A stretch of 64,000 nucleotides of DNA from Ziziphus jujuba. Its lineage: Eukaryota > Streptophyta > Magnoliopsida > Rosales > Rhamnaceae. The notes under the pieces are model-generated. The model searched no databases. It worked only from the letters and a program-made list of their open reading frames with translations, and had not been told where the DNA came from. A program made the translations under genes and the position numbers. The DNA lies in assembly GCF_031755915.1 (NCBI RefSeq), contig NC_083385.1:1069001-1133000 (forward strand), given 5' to 3'. How positions within the stretch are numbered: the stretch's first letter is position 1; each line of letters opens with the position of its first letter. Shown here piece after piece: positions 12,551-25,385 of this stretch.

Positions 12551-12925
12551 TTTTTCAAAGCTCCACCGGAGAGACAGCTATGGGAAATAGGATGAACTGA
12601 AGAAGAAGACAAAATCAGTCCAGTACCGGCTAGGGTTCTGGGTTTTGCGCCTTATCTAATTAATTTTCTAGTGTTTTGCTGGGTCAACCTCGTAATGGGC
12701 CGACCCGATTCATATATATATATATATATATATATTTACTGCAAACGAAACGCAGCGTTTTAAAAACTATGCCGTTTCTAACGTCGGTAATTTGAAACGC
12801 CGGCTTTACACGAAACTCAACGTTTTCAAACCAAGGCGGTTAAAGCAATAGCAATGAAACTCTTGGATTCTAGGGTTTTGGGAGAAGAAGAAACAGACTA
12901 GGGTGCCAAATTTTGTGTGGTGACG
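12551..12925. promoter_or_regulatory. Shared divergent promoter of bS16 and CCCH genes
   Basis: Only 375 bp separate the bS16 start codon (minus) from the CCCH start codon (plus). The stretch has a telo-box on each side (CTAGGGTT 12630-12637 and TAGGGTTT 12871-12878), a site II-type TGGGCC at 12696-12701 and a (TA)n run at about 12715-12735. Telo-box plus site II is the classic combination of plant ribosomal-protein promoters. Bidirectional action is inferred from layout. Confidence 0.6.
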
Positions 12926-15900
12926 ATGGAGGAAAGGCAAATTGAAACGCCCAAACCATCGAAGCAGTGCTTCTCTTTCCCTCCTCCCCGTAGAAGACAA
13001 CTCAACAGCGCTACTTACCGTACTTTAGTTCGAATCCTATCCCATTGCTACGACGAGTTGTCCCAGCAATCTCTTGCAGCTCCAAATTTACGTCACGAGC
13101 TAATTACAGGTAAAAATCGCTGAAAACGTATAGTTGAATTAGCGAAACGCAACGCAATCTTTAGCTTTGATTGGTTCCTGAGAAATCGAATTTTCGCTTA
13201 GTGAAAAACACTGGTATTATTTTGGAAAAACGATTACTTTTTATTTATTTAATTTTTTGAAAAACGAATACTTGATTGGTTTCATTATGAAAAAGCAAAT
13301 TTAAGTTCTTTGAAAAATTCCTCAACTGCAATTTCGTGTTTTGGAGGCTGAAATAGATTGGCTGAGTTGGTTTCTTTTGTTTGAAGACAGTGGCAGCAAT
13401 GAATCAGGGAAAAGAGATGTAAAGGAAGAATCGGAGCATGTTGAATTAGTTGTTACTGACAATATGGAGCTTGGGATTCAGGCATCTCATGGAGCCACAG
13501 AGCTTGATTTGAGGTTTGATGACACTGTTTCCCAATATGGAATGACTGGCAGCACACAAACGGCTATAGATCATATAGAGCATATGATGAATAAAGAAGA
13601 AAATGAGGATGTGTTAAATCGAATCAACGCAACGGTCAAAGAGAGCACTTTTGGGATTGGTTTAGAAGATCTGGGATTCAGTCGTGAACAAATTCTGATA
13701 CATGAGTTAGAGCATATTGCTAAAGGAAATGATGACCTTGTCCACGAAAACTCTTTGAAGCCATCAACCGCCCTTCTGGATCAAAATGAAAGTGACATCG
13801 ATGAAGTTAAAATGTTGAATAATCAAGAAGAACATATTGATTTCCAACGAAATGTTATCACAAAGTCTGAAAATGCTAGTCAAAATATTTGTGGCAGCTT
13901 TGATTCACATTTAGGTAGCACTTTGGCTGCTGAAAGTTCAAATCCAAGGGCCAGTTATGAGGTGAAGACTAAGTTGTTGGACAACACACTTCCTATTACC
14001 CAACAGAATGATAGGGAAATGGAGAACACTGTTTCTGAAGGTGGTTCAGATAAATATCCAAGTCTGAATGCCGAAGTTGGGGAGATTGAGGAAGGAGAAC
14101 ACCATAATCATGAGGCCTCTGAAACCATCGACATGTCATTAGATAAGAACATATTTGCTGAAGCTTCAAAATGTAGTAATAATCACGACCCCCAGAGCTT
14201 TTCACCAGAAGCTAATGCCATGATAATAGAGCATGAAATGCTGACTAAGGATGAGGAACCAAAGACATCCGATTGTAAAAGTGATGCTGCAGATTCTGCC
14301 AATTATATGACTGAAGATGAAGATATCGAAGAGGGAGAAATTTCTGTTGACTGTGGGGTGGATGCCAACTCGATGGATATGGTGTTGCAAAATGCAGAGG
14401 TGTTGGAGGATAAGAAGGTATATGAACAGCACACATCTAGAGGCCTTGTTGATTATAAAGAACTGCATTCTATTGCAGCAAATGAAAAAGATTTTCCATC
14501 AGCTTGCTTTCTTTTGGACACAGTCAATAACACCAGTAAGGGAGTAGAACCCAGGGAAAGTAATAGTAATAAAATGGTTAATATGCAGAAGGATGCTGAA
14601 CTCCAAAATAAGAAAAAGCGGGGGCCTCCTTCAAAGGAAAAGAAAGCAAAGAAAAAAGTACACTTATATCTCTTCTTTTACATGTGCCTACCAAACTCTG
14701 TATACATATATGCATATGTTTGTGTATATATCCATGTTTGTGTCCGTTTTTGTAAGTGTATGACTAATTTATGTTTCTGCAGAAAAGGGATCGAAAGAAG
14801 AGAGCAGACAAGAACAGACAACTTGGTGTTAAAAGGTTGAAACTGGTTCCAATGTCAAAACCAAAAACACCAACATTCTGCCGCCATTTTCTCAAGGGGA
14901 GATGTCAAGAGGTTGTAAATTACCTTATTATATTCGCATTGGTTAATTGTGTTAGTTTTGACTAATTCTAGTTTTGCTTTATGCTTATTCAACAACCTAT
15001 GGGTATTCATATGCATATTGCAAAACTTATTCAGAAATTTGATCTGGTTTCTGTTGATTTTTCTTGATTTTTCCCTTAGGTACCTTATCCCCTAATGGTT
15101 ACCATAATTCCTTCTTTGTTTCACAGGGTGACAAGTGCAAATTTTCACATGATACCATACCTTTGACAAAATCCAAGGTATAGTCATTGGACTTTCTCAT
15201 TTAATTCTCTCCGATGATGCCACTAGCTGATCTATTCATGATTAATTGATTCCATAATTTTCTCTTTGCAAAGTACTTTAGGCTTAGTAGTTGTATCTGA
15301 TAAGGAAGCTTGTTGATTTATTGTCATTACTGCTAATTGTCATTTATTTATATCTGGTCACTTAAACATGTTACCTGTTGGTACTTTCTGGTCCATTATA
15401 TTTGTAGGCTCTTTGAGGGTTTAACACAATTTCTTCTCTATGCATCTTGTTGTGCAGCCCTGCTGTCATTTTGCTCGTCACTCATGCATGAAGGGGGATG
15501 ACTGTCCATTTGATCATCAACTCTCTAAGTATCCCTGTAGTAACTTTGCATCCATGGGTTCCTGCAACAGAGGTGATGATTGTATGTTTTCACACAAGGT
15601 AGATTCCTGTCTTTTAGGGTTATAATTCATTTGAGTTTTTCCTGAAAGTTTGAATTGTGACTAATATTTTCCACTTCCTTTTCAGATACCACACAAGGAA
15701 GACACAGCTAATGCTTCAAATGTTATGAAACCTGAATTGAAGTCCACATCCTTGTTGGACAATTCAAGATCTAAGGAGAAACTGATTAGTAATGGTGCCT
15801 CCCAGAAGAACTACAATGCATTGTGCCACTCCAAAGAGATTCATTCTCGTGTTTATAATAAGCAGAATACGAAAGATGCTGTTTCTAAACAATCTGAAGC

Positions 15901-16744
15901 GGCACCTAAAGGAACTAGTTTCCTCTCTGTTCAGAATTCACTATTGGTTGATTCCAGCAAACTTAGGCAAGGAAGCTTATTTGGAAATAATAGTGCTGGT
16001 GCAAAGGCTGGAAATCATATCCACCAGAATGCATCAATTCAAAATTCAAGTGAGATATTACACAAAACTCCACCGGCAGTACCACCAAAAGGAATAAACT
16101 TTCTATCATTTGGTAAAGTTCCGTCTGGTAATTCTAACAGCAAGAAATTAGCCAGCTTGCCGTTGTGTGGTGATGGTGTCAAACGATCAGTGTCTGACAA
16201 TTCGAATTTGCACGATCATGATTGCTCAACATCAAACTCTTGTCTGATGCCAAATGGAAGCCAACATTCGGTGGCACCCAAGGGAATTAACTTTCTTTCC
16301 ATTGGAAAAGCTTCAGTGAACGATTCTGGTTGTAAAGAAAAGTCTAGTTTGCCATATGGTCGGGATAATGGTACTGATAGCTGTGTTAAAGATGAGCAAA
16401 CTGCTTTGGATAAACCTCAGAGTTCAAGTACAATCTCATTAGCTGAAAGATCACCATCTTGTCCTGTTTCTTCAGTTCAGTTTTCAGGCAATTTAGCATC
16501 TAGGATTTATAAAGACACACCACTTTCAGCTCAGAAGGCACTCTTGTCAACACTTGCATTTGCAGCCAAGTGTGAATCTGGAGTCAAACCGAATCAGTCT
16601 GTTGATGCTCCTGCTGTCAATGCTGAGACTCTTAATGAAACAAGGTCTAATAATGGAAATAGTGGAAGTTCACAGAATGATACGGGAAAAGCCACCAAAA
16701 TTTTGGAGTTTTTGTCTAGGTTTGGTTGTAAAACACAGCAGTAG
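12926..16744 (+). CDS. Triple CCCH zinc-finger protein (C3H65/EMB1789 type)
   Basis: Probable nuclear RNA-binding protein. Six exons: 12926-13109, 13387-14657, 14783-14911, 15127-15177, 15458-15598 and 15686-16744, giving 944 residues. Most of the N-terminal half (exon 2) is acidic and low in structure, with repeated EEGE segments. Three consecutive CCCH fingers are assembled across exons 3-5: FCRHFLKGRCQEGDKCKFSH, then CCHFARHSCMKGDDCPFDH, then CSNFASMGSCNRGDDCMFSH, preceded by a Lys/Arg-rich nuclear signal. The Ser-rich C-terminal half holds three copies of a PKG-x2-FLS motif. The finger triplet and the PKG motifs match the family of Arabidopsis C3H65 (EMB1789), needed for embryo development; this is from memory. 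The ATG at 12926 is the first in frame; the codons 9 nt upstream are not ATG. Confidence 0.85.
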
Positions 16745-19094
16745 ATTTTTTTATCGTTTAATATTTTAAATTAGGATATGCCGGATTTGGCCTGAAATGA
16801 TTTTGATGGGCTTTCCTCGAAGATGAGTAACTGTAATTCTTTTGTTTTTACTTTATCTTGTAAAGCAGTTTTCTATATATATATATATTATATATGGGAG
16901 AATTCTATGGTTCAGACCACATCCAAAGTCAGACGTTTTTTTGATAAAAGCGACAGTTTTGATGTGTACAGTAGATAGTAAAGCGGACGTTTTTATCCAA
17001 TAAAAAATTGGTTGAGTGCATTCATACCGTATAAAAACTATATATATATACATATATATGTATGTATTTATTATAGTATCTGTACGTGATTGGAATCGTC
17101 TTGCTTCTGAATAGAGCTGTAAATCGACCCTGACCTACCTTTGTCAATTACACTCAGTCATCAGCTACAGCACAGAACACTATCAATTTCTGAAAAAGCT
17201 TCAGGCATGCAGAATAAGTGCATTAACTTTTGAGGGTGCCTTGAAATCCAAGGAACCTTGGATCTGTTGAGGGGCACTGGAAAAGATATGTCCATGTTAT
17301 TGTTGTCTCCAAGGTAGGAGCCAAAACCAGATATAATTTGTACTACAGTCTATGATAGTCAATTGAATTATAATTTCATCCAGCCTTTGAGTCCCTGTAG
17401 CCCATGTGAATTGAATGAATTATATATGTTTATCGGAATACACGGAGTTCGAGTGCATGTAGTGACAGAAAGTATGGAGCCATTTTAGCTTTCAAATTGG
17501 GAAAGGGGGCATTAAATTGCTTTTGTTAGTCTGTTTGATAGTGGGACAAAAGTGTTATGTACTAGGCACTATATGATACGAGGGTCTCCAAGGGGCCTCA
17601 TTTTTGCATGGGTGGGGCTGAGCTGGTTGGTTGAATATCTCTCAACCCCAGCTGTGCTTGCTCCCATGGAAAGAATGGTCAGCTTTCCTCACTGACATAG
17701 ATAACCTGATATTTTGAAGTTTGGGCATCCCCTTTTTTTCATTTTCCAAATTTGTATTCTTCCTGGTCAAATATAATGACGTTCGAGTTGTAAATTTTCT
17801 CTCTTTCTTTCTTTCTTTTTTTTCCCTGACAAAATCTAAAAGTAAAACGGAAAGAATCCATTTTGAATTTCATTGTCACTTTATTGACTTCAACTCAAAT
17901 TAGCCCTTAATATGATGCTTTGTCTTGGAGAATTCAAACACCACATGGAGATGTTCCAAGTAAACACTGTTTAAGTATGCTCGATTCAAACACATAATTT
18001 CACGAATTCTTTCTATTTTTTTTGTATTATTATAATAATGGGTCGTTGTTAATGCTTCTGTTAATCTTACCTAACACACCTAATCTTCACAGTAACGGTT
18101 GTTACTCAATCTCTTCGCACCTCTTCACTTTACAGGGATACAGGTGAAAAGAGCTTATAAATCTTGGACCCACCAGTGAAAAAGTCATCTGAGGGAAGCA
18201 ATCAATTTTATATACATGATGTAAAATGCTCAGAAAATTTAAATTATATGACCAAAAAGTAATGGTTGGTGGCCGGACAGGGCAGATCCTCCTTGGCTTG
18301 ATATCATATTTTACAATGCAATAAAATCTCTCTCTTTTCAATTTGTATGTGTTTCAAATAAATAAATAAAAGAAAAAATTATCATTATTTAGAAAAGGAA
18401 AAGAAAAATCATGAGTAACATGCAGTTCTCTTTTTTATTATGGGGTGTAGAAGAGCTCAGAGCTCATGTGAACTTGTAATCATTTTACACGATTTGAGCC
18501 CCACTAGTAAATTTCCCAACATAATCATTCAACCCAAATGCATAAACTGCCAAAGTTGTTTACATGTATATATATATATATATTTTTTTTTCATTTTCTT
18601 GTTTTAATTCAATTTCAATCCTGTTTGGACAATCATCAAAACAGTTTAAACCGTGTCGTTTCACAGTTTTATACTCATCACCACGTCTCATGACAGATAA
18701 TTTTGTCTGTGTCAAAGTCAAAAATCTTGTCGTTAATCAACCGAGATTTTTTATAATACAATACAATACAATATATTTGTATATAAAACGTGGCCGCACG
18801 ATCTGAATGAATTTGGAAATTCTGGTTAAAAGAAAACAGAGAAAAACATTGAAGTACATGTCGCGCTTGTATTGGTTTGGTGGTGCCCGGTTGACTGGCC
18901 CACTTTGCCATGTCTGAAAACGACCGGATCAAGTTGGAGAGACTGACCGCTCGTCAGTAGTCGTCACTGTGAAAGAGTAAATAATATAAGCAACCTCTTT
19001 GAGAAGCAAAACTAGAATTTTTGTACCTTGTTTTCCTTCCCGTTTCAATTCAACCAGCGTCTCCAATCAGATCTCTCTTTCTCGATCAATTGCT
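16745..19094. other. Spacer between CCCH and SurE-like genes
   Basis: No gene is supported. The beginning is the CCCH 3' UTR. Short (TA)n runs occur at about 16874-16888, 17040-17060 and 18567-18582. The last few hundred bases are the promoter and leader of the SurE-like gene. Confidence 0.6.
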
Positions 19095-19199
19095 ATGACA
19101 ACCTCCTTGAACAACAATTTCTTGCCTCCCGGCTTGATTTCCAACCTCCAACAGGTTTTGTCGTCCAGAAACGACGACGTAGAGCAGCGATCCTCATCC

Positions 19200-19230
<31 letters not shown>

Positions 19231-21998
19231 TCGCTGATTCGACCAAAATCTCTTCTTCTTCTTCTTCTTGTTCTACTTCGTTGTCTTCTTGGTCAGAGGG
19301 AAATAAGGACAGCCTGAGTACAAAGCCGGTGGTGTTGGTCACCAATGCAGAAGGGATAGAATCTCCTGGTCTTACATTTCTAGTCGAAGCTCTGGTTCTC
19401 GATGCTAGTCTTGACGTCTGCGTTTGCGCTCCTCAACTGTTAGTTTTAATTTTCTAGCTATCTGCTTGCTTACCTTGTTTTTAACTTCTTTACCTTTCTT
19501 GTTCGGTTCTCGATGTAAAAAATTAAGATGCTTGATTGCTTCGGTTGAGTAGGTGAAGTGGAAAAAGCACAATTTCCTTTGATTTGTATGGACTTGACTT
19601 TCTAAGAAAGTAACCAAATATTGGGATAAAAAGAAAATCATGTGGATAAAATAGTGAAAATGTTTGGTGGAGCAGGGATAGATCAGTCTGCGGTCATTCT
19701 GTGACGGTTCGTGAAACAATCTCGGTGTGTTCTAATGAAGTGAGCGGCGCAATTGCTTACGAAGTTTCTGGTAATGCTTCTGTGTCTTGATTGTAATTAG
19801 ATTGGAATTTCATGATGTGTGATTGTTACAATGGATCCTGAAAATTAATCATATTCTTACGTTTGTGATCTTTCATATATGTTTCAGGGACCCCAGTGGA
19901 TTGCGTCTCTCTAGCATTGTCGGGTGCATTGTTCTCTTGGTCAAGGCCTGCTTTGGTATGCATTTTTTTTTTTTTTTTTTTTTTTTTGGAACAACCTTTA
20001 TCATCACTCTTTTGGCGTTTCTAAAGTTTCAGTTTCAATGTTTTCATAAAATATCTTATGAAAAACTCAGGTAATCAGTGGAATAAACAGGGGATCAAGT
20101 TCAGGACAAAACATGTGAGTAATGCTGAGACTAAATTATAAATTAGATCACTTCTATGAACTCATTCATCCTCATTTAAATATAGAGGCCACCTCACCAC
20201 ATATCTTTGTTTTTTGGGGTTTGAGATTAGTTTTACTTCTTACTGTGAATACTACTTTTCCTTTATTTTTTCTTTTTTGAATTCGAATTTCTTTGAATTA
20301 TATCTTTCAGCCTGATAACCCCAGTTTTGAGATAAAGAGAGATTCCAAAATTGTGTTACTACTCTTTCAGTTTCATGCTTGTTATAAACAGGTAGCTTTT
20401 GAGAGATATCCCTTTTATTGTTGTTCCTTTTGCCTGAAACTGTGTTATTCTCCACTTAAAGAGGAAAAACAAAGAGTAATTATGTTAATCATACAAGTTA
20501 TTTGTATTGTCAAGTGTTGAAATATAATTGGTGCTAAGATTCCTTATCTTATCTAGGATTTTGATATAATGTTGGATGGTCAGAATAATTAATTTCCTAC
20601 AGTGTTTATCATTTAATATAGGAAAACAATTTCTTATTAACGACTCTCGGATTAATAATAACAGGCTCTACTCAGGTGCCTTTGCTGGAGCTAGGGAAGC
20701 ATTGATTTGTGGTGTACCATCGCTGTGCATTTCGTTGAATTGGTAATTTCATCTATTATTTTAGGTTGTTAATGGTTTCTCTTATTGTTTTTGCGTCTCA
20801 AGGAGCTAATGGTATGCGTTTTTGCTTTCTGCTAGGAAGAAGGATGTATGCTGCGAAAGTAACATAAAAGACGCAGTAAACGTTTGTTTACCATTAATAT
20901 ATGCAGCTGTTGAAGATCTTCAGAAGGGTGTTTTCCCTAAAAGCTGTCTGCTGAATATTGAGATTCCTAGCTTTCCCTTGACAAATAAGGTTTGCTCTAA
21001 CAACACAAAATGGAACAATCTTGTTCCAACACAACTGACCCCTCTTCTTTTCTTATCCTATAGAAAGCATAACGTATAGGCATCCAAGTCTTGGCTATTT
21101 CATCAGTCTTCAGGATAAAATAAATTTTGAACATTTTGCTTTACCGTTGTGGGGGAGGCTTGTAAATTATATTAACAAGCTTGGCTTCAACAGGGCTTCA
21201 AAATAACCAAGCAGAGTCAGTGGAGGTCTTCTTTAAGCTGGCAAGCTGTCACAGCAACTAAAAATTCTCCTGCCAGCCATTACATGTCAAATCAGCAAAG
21301 CCTTGGTATTAAACTAGCACAACTCAGCCGAGATGCTTCTGCAGCCGTGAGTAGAACTTGAGTAGGAAATTTCGTTCTTTTTTTCCTCCAACTTTATTTG
21401 TATTGGTGCTTAACTCTGCTTATTCTAAAATTTGGTGCCCCTCCTTGAATTTTCAAGGGTGCAGCACGCCGCTTGAATTCGCAACGGAAGAATGTGGAGA
21501 TTGAATCCGTCGGTATTGCTGGAAAGCTCAGCTCCCAACTAAAATTTAAGAAATATTTCCGTTTAGAGGTATAAACAAGTGAAATGGCTCAAAAATGCCA
21601 TGATAAAAACCCTGTTGAAAGCTTTGATGCAGTTTCTATGTGTTAATGAAACAAGCAAAAGTGAGTAATAGTTCATGTCTCTAAAGTAGAACCGCTTTAC
21701 GTGCAGTTACTGGAAAAGGAGAGGGAAAATGTGGATGAGAATCTTGATATCCGAGCTGTTGAAGATGGATTTGTGAGTTGGAATGTTATTGTTTTATGAC
21801 CGCTTCGAATGTAATTGCCTTCGATTTCTGACTTTTGATGTTTTCTTTTTTCCCTTTCTTTATTGGTAATGACAGGTATCAGTTACTCCTGTTACCATAT
21901 CTCCAACAGTTTCGTCTGAAATTCAAAATTCAGTATCAAACTGGATTGCTACGCACTTATCAGGGACCATTAAGCTTCCTCTGCCTGGCATTATATGA
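19095..21998 (+). CDS. SurE-like 5'/3'-nucleotidase with altered metal site
   Basis: SurE family, metal-dependent nucleoside monophosphate phosphatases. Ten exons: 19095-19438, 19676-19770, 19888-19955, 20071-20114, 20665-20742, 20836-20989, 21194-21346, 21458-21568, 21707-21772 and 21876-21998, giving 411 residues. Residues 1-75 are low complexity and include nine His in a row and a Ser run. The SurE fold then follows: VVLVTNAEGIESPGLTFLVEAL, DRSVCGHSVTVRETI, GTPVDCVSLALSGALF, VISGINRGSSSG, YSGAFAGAREAL, VPSLCISLNW, and the C-terminal SVTPVTISP. The usual N-D-D-G metal motif is N-A-E-G here, so both expected Asp ligands are changed, while the Arg-Ser of the third ligand loop is kept. Activity may be weak, altered or lost. 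The upstream frame is open but its first codon is TTG, so ATG 19095 is chosen. Confidence 0.88.
19203..19229 (+). repeat. (CAT)9 coding microsatellite (His9)
   Basis: Nine perfect CAT codons encode nine histidines near residue 40 of the SurE-like protein. Perfect codon repetition points to slippage expansion. Confidence 0.95.
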
Positions 21999-22390
21999 TA
22001 ATTAGTGTACATTATTGGAATTTTATTTTATTTTATTTTTATTGTACTTATATTTATGTCGTCTGATGGAAAATTATGTGGTGATGTAATATTATCAAGT
22101 GGAAGTGGAACTGACATTCTTGCTTGTGATTTTGTTATGTTTGATAACATACATATAGAGCATGTATGCCCTTGCAGGCTGTTGTGGCATAAAATGCCCG
22201 GTAGCTCTGCTTCATATAACAGTAATTCACATTGGCGGTGGAAAAATTCACTTTGTTGTATTTGGTTGGAACTTGTATATGACTTTTATGCTTCACATGC
22301 TAAGCATTCACGTGCATGCACAGAGATTTCAGGTCTAAGTTGTAAGTTATAGCTATAGAGTATTATGACTTTTATGCTTCACATGCTAAG
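21999..22390. other. SurE-like 3' UTR region
   Basis: Non-coding sequence downstream of the SurE-like stop codon. It ends in the first copy and the beginning of the second copy of an 86-bp tandem duplication, into which the LTR element inserted. Confidence 0.6.
22281..22390. repeat. 86-bp tandem duplication split by the LTR element
   Basis: Unit 1 is 22281-22366. Unit 2 is 22367-22390 plus 26367-26428, interrupted after 24 bp by the retrotransposon. The two units match with one substitution seen (CACGTG versus CATGTG). The split shows that the duplication is older than the insertion. Confidence 0.92.
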
Positions 22391-23357
22391 TGTGACGGTC
22401 TGCACCTTTGGAATGGTCTAGTGGCATTTTTGTAAATATTTGAAGGTCGGGATCTTCGATCCCGGGCCATGGGAAGTTCTTAAGAATGTCACTAGGATGG
22501 TGCATATCGAATGGCAAGCCAAGATGTGAAGGTTTGCTAGAGAAAACCCCATTATGATTCCTCGCACAAAGTGATATCTATGGGTGCCAGAAAGGAAATG
22601 GCTCAATAAGCTCTTTAGGGGGGTGGTCCGTGTTGGCTCTCCACGGCCCCCGGCTCCGGCTTCGAGCTTGGGCTAAGCGAGCCTCCCATGGGCGACGGCA
22701 AGCCATGGGGCGGACATAAAGTGCCACGAAGGTGGGCTTATGTCTCCGAGGGACAGGGAGTCCCGAGAACAGTACCGGTAGGCGCTACGAGCTGGTATTG
22801 CGCGTCACTCCTGTGTCAGAGGCTAAGTGTAGCATTCGCTATGCCGTTTTCTATCGGCTATGCCAAGAACACACGTAGGCCTTTGTTACAAGGTTGTGGC
22901 AAATGTGCCAGTGAGCGGGGGCTCGGGTTCTGCCTCGCTCACGAGGGTTGGAAGCTAAATAGGCACGGACGGGGCGACACCGTGCCATCGGGTGACATTC
23001 GTATATGGGCTTCCAATCTTGTGTTGCTACCCTGGGTGGCATGTTGACATGATGCTGGTGTGCATGCCCTAGGGTCGAATGCTATTCGAGATGTGCATGG
23101 ACCAAGGCCCGAGTGGAGAGATGGGTTGCTGGCTAGATCGTGGCACAAGATTGATAACAAGCTACCGAGTGGGCGTGAGGCCATCGGGCTAGCTTGCTGA
23201 GCGACATGAGCCATGATGACTATGGGAACCTCATGAGCATACAATTGGTATCAGATGGGTCGATATATGAACTCGGATAGTGAAAAGGCTGGCCATGACT
23301 AGAGAGTCTTGGCGCCGCACGGTCTATTTCCGCTGCATAAAATGTAGGACCGTGACA
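22391..23357 (+). repeat. 5' LTR
   Basis: Begins TGTGACGGTC and ends GACCGTGACA, near-inverted termini starting TG and ending CA. It is 967 bp, identical in length to the 3' LTR. Confidence 0.95.
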
Positions 23358-23359
23358 GT

Positions 23360-23371
23360 TGGTATCAGAGC
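23360..23371 (+). other. Primer binding site (tRNA-Met type)
   Basis: TGGTATCAGAGC lies two bases after the LTR end, the usual plant LTR-retrotransposon site complementary to the 3' end of initiator tRNA-Met. Confidence 0.92.
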
Positions 23372-25385
23372 CCGGTTTGTCCTGCAATAGGCGAACCGAG
23401 GAACGGATGGTATTGGTTGGTGATGCTTGGATCCGTAGAACCCCGATGCTACTGTGAAAGGGGCTTGAAATCAATAGATCAGGCCGACGGGGCCAAAATT
23501 ATGGTTGCCACAGAGGCACCAAATGCGAGCAACATAGCAGATAAGGCCGAGAGGGCCAAAGGACTGCCAAAGAAAAGGCAGAGAGCAAGAGACGATGATA
23601 ACAGGGCATGAAGGCCGAATGTTGGAATGCCGTGGAGGCACAAGCTTCAGAGGAAGCACAACTGGACCACAGAGCTTGGGTAGCCTCAGAAATATTGGTG
23701 CACATGGGCACAAAATGTTGGTTGTGGAGGCAAAGGACTTCAATAGAAGCAACAACCTTGAGGGCACAGTGGTCAGTGCCATGAGGGCACGAGACTCTGG
23801 TGCGAGTCCATAAGGAAACCACAAGTGAGCCGGTTCGGTGAGAGAGTAAACGTTTGCTTGGGTGGAATTCAGACGAGCACTGAAGGCAGGCGTCGAAGGT
23901 ATAAGTGGGGGAGTGTTCATTGCATTGACACCCTACACCTTGGGCATAAAGAAGTGGCGGTTTTGGAAGACTAAATCTGAGATAGGCAGCGTGCATTGAA
24001 GCAGAAGTCTGGTTGAACAAGTTCATGAGGGACAACACCTTATCCTTTAATCTTTTGGCCAGAGTTGGATGGAGCCAAAAGTAGGCCCATGATCAAGTAG
24101 CCTTGTGGAGTTTAAAAGGCCATTTGTGGAAGGATAGGGGCCAGACAACGATGAATCCAGAGAAACCCAGAACCTCACAAAAGTGAAATGCCAAAAGACG
24201 TATGTAATCATGGAAAGGGAAAGGACTATGAAGGAAAGTCTCAGTGGAGACCAACGAAATGTCCTTATATGACCAAGAGGGTTAAATTTGAGTGTGGTAT
24301 ACTGCCGGAGGCAAGATTTGGGTTCAAGAAGGAACCTTGGATGCGTGGAGCACTGTAAATTTGCCAGAGGGCAAAACTGGCTCAGAGGAGGAGCCGAGAT
24401 ACAAAAGTGAGCAAGATTGAGGCAAAGAGCTAAGGAAAGGACTTAGTTCAAGACGACACTAGGTGTCAACAGCCGAAATAAGGGGGTCGCAGAAGAGAGG
24501 ACCTCCATTCAAGATGTGGTAACTCGTCGGGAAGAGGATGCCACTTGCGCAAGGGTTGGCGTTGGAAGCCACAAGAATAAATGCACACTCGAGGGATGTT
24601 GTGCATAAATTTGCCTTTGGAGAAGGCAAAGCTAGCTTGAGAATTGCTAGCACATCACCATCGTGGAGATGGAAATTTGAGCGCGGGAACAAGAGCTAAG
24701 AAGGGAAACTTAGCTCGTCACGGCAACAGAGTGCCGAAAAAGCATGAAGTGGAGTTCAAGAGAGAGGAGAACTACCACATGAAGAACTCTCGAGTTTGGG
24801 TACCGTTGGGATAGTTGACGTAGGGGCACCACCTGAGAGGAGACGGTGTGCTCGATGAGAGGGTCAGTGTCACCATCGGATTATTTGGTAGAGTTCGGTC
24901 CACGAGAGGACCTTGAAGGCAAGAGGATGCCTTACTTTGGAGCTCGGGAAGCTATTCGTCCAAGAAGGGACATGAAGTTGGCTAAGAGTGATGCCAACAA
25001 GTGAAGAAAGCATTTGTCCAAGGGGGACATGAGTCTGGCTAGGGTGCCAGCGAGATACACAAGAGGCAGAATTTGTCCGAGGGGGGACACCATCTGCATA
25101 TCGAGCTGAAAGTGCGGGGCGAAGCACTAATTTATGCACAAGGAGGTGCACGTTTTGAGGAAAGCTTGAGTTTGGGTGAATGCATGCAGTAGGTCCTTGG
25201 CCAAGTCCAAGAGTGGGCGCGCGAAGGTCGTCACGGAGGTGATTCTACAGAGGTAGAGGGACGAAGTATGCAGGATCTTGAGTTTGAGCCTGAAGAGCTT
25301 ATGTGGATGAAAGGTGTTGCGCGGAGTGCAGGAGTCTTGAGGATAGCCAGCGGGCACGTCGATGAGGGCATCGACATAATGAAGT

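Noticed and set aside
16890..17050. Possible MITE flanked by TA-rich sequence
   Set aside because: No terminal inverted repeats or clear target duplication could be found.
22688..23047. 119-codon frame repeated at 25692
   Set aside because: It lies wholly in the LTR and is simply duplicated with it; no recognisable domain.
23360..23371. Possible tRNA gene around TGGTATCAGAGC
   Set aside because: It is the primer binding site of the retrotransposon; no cloverleaf can be drawn.
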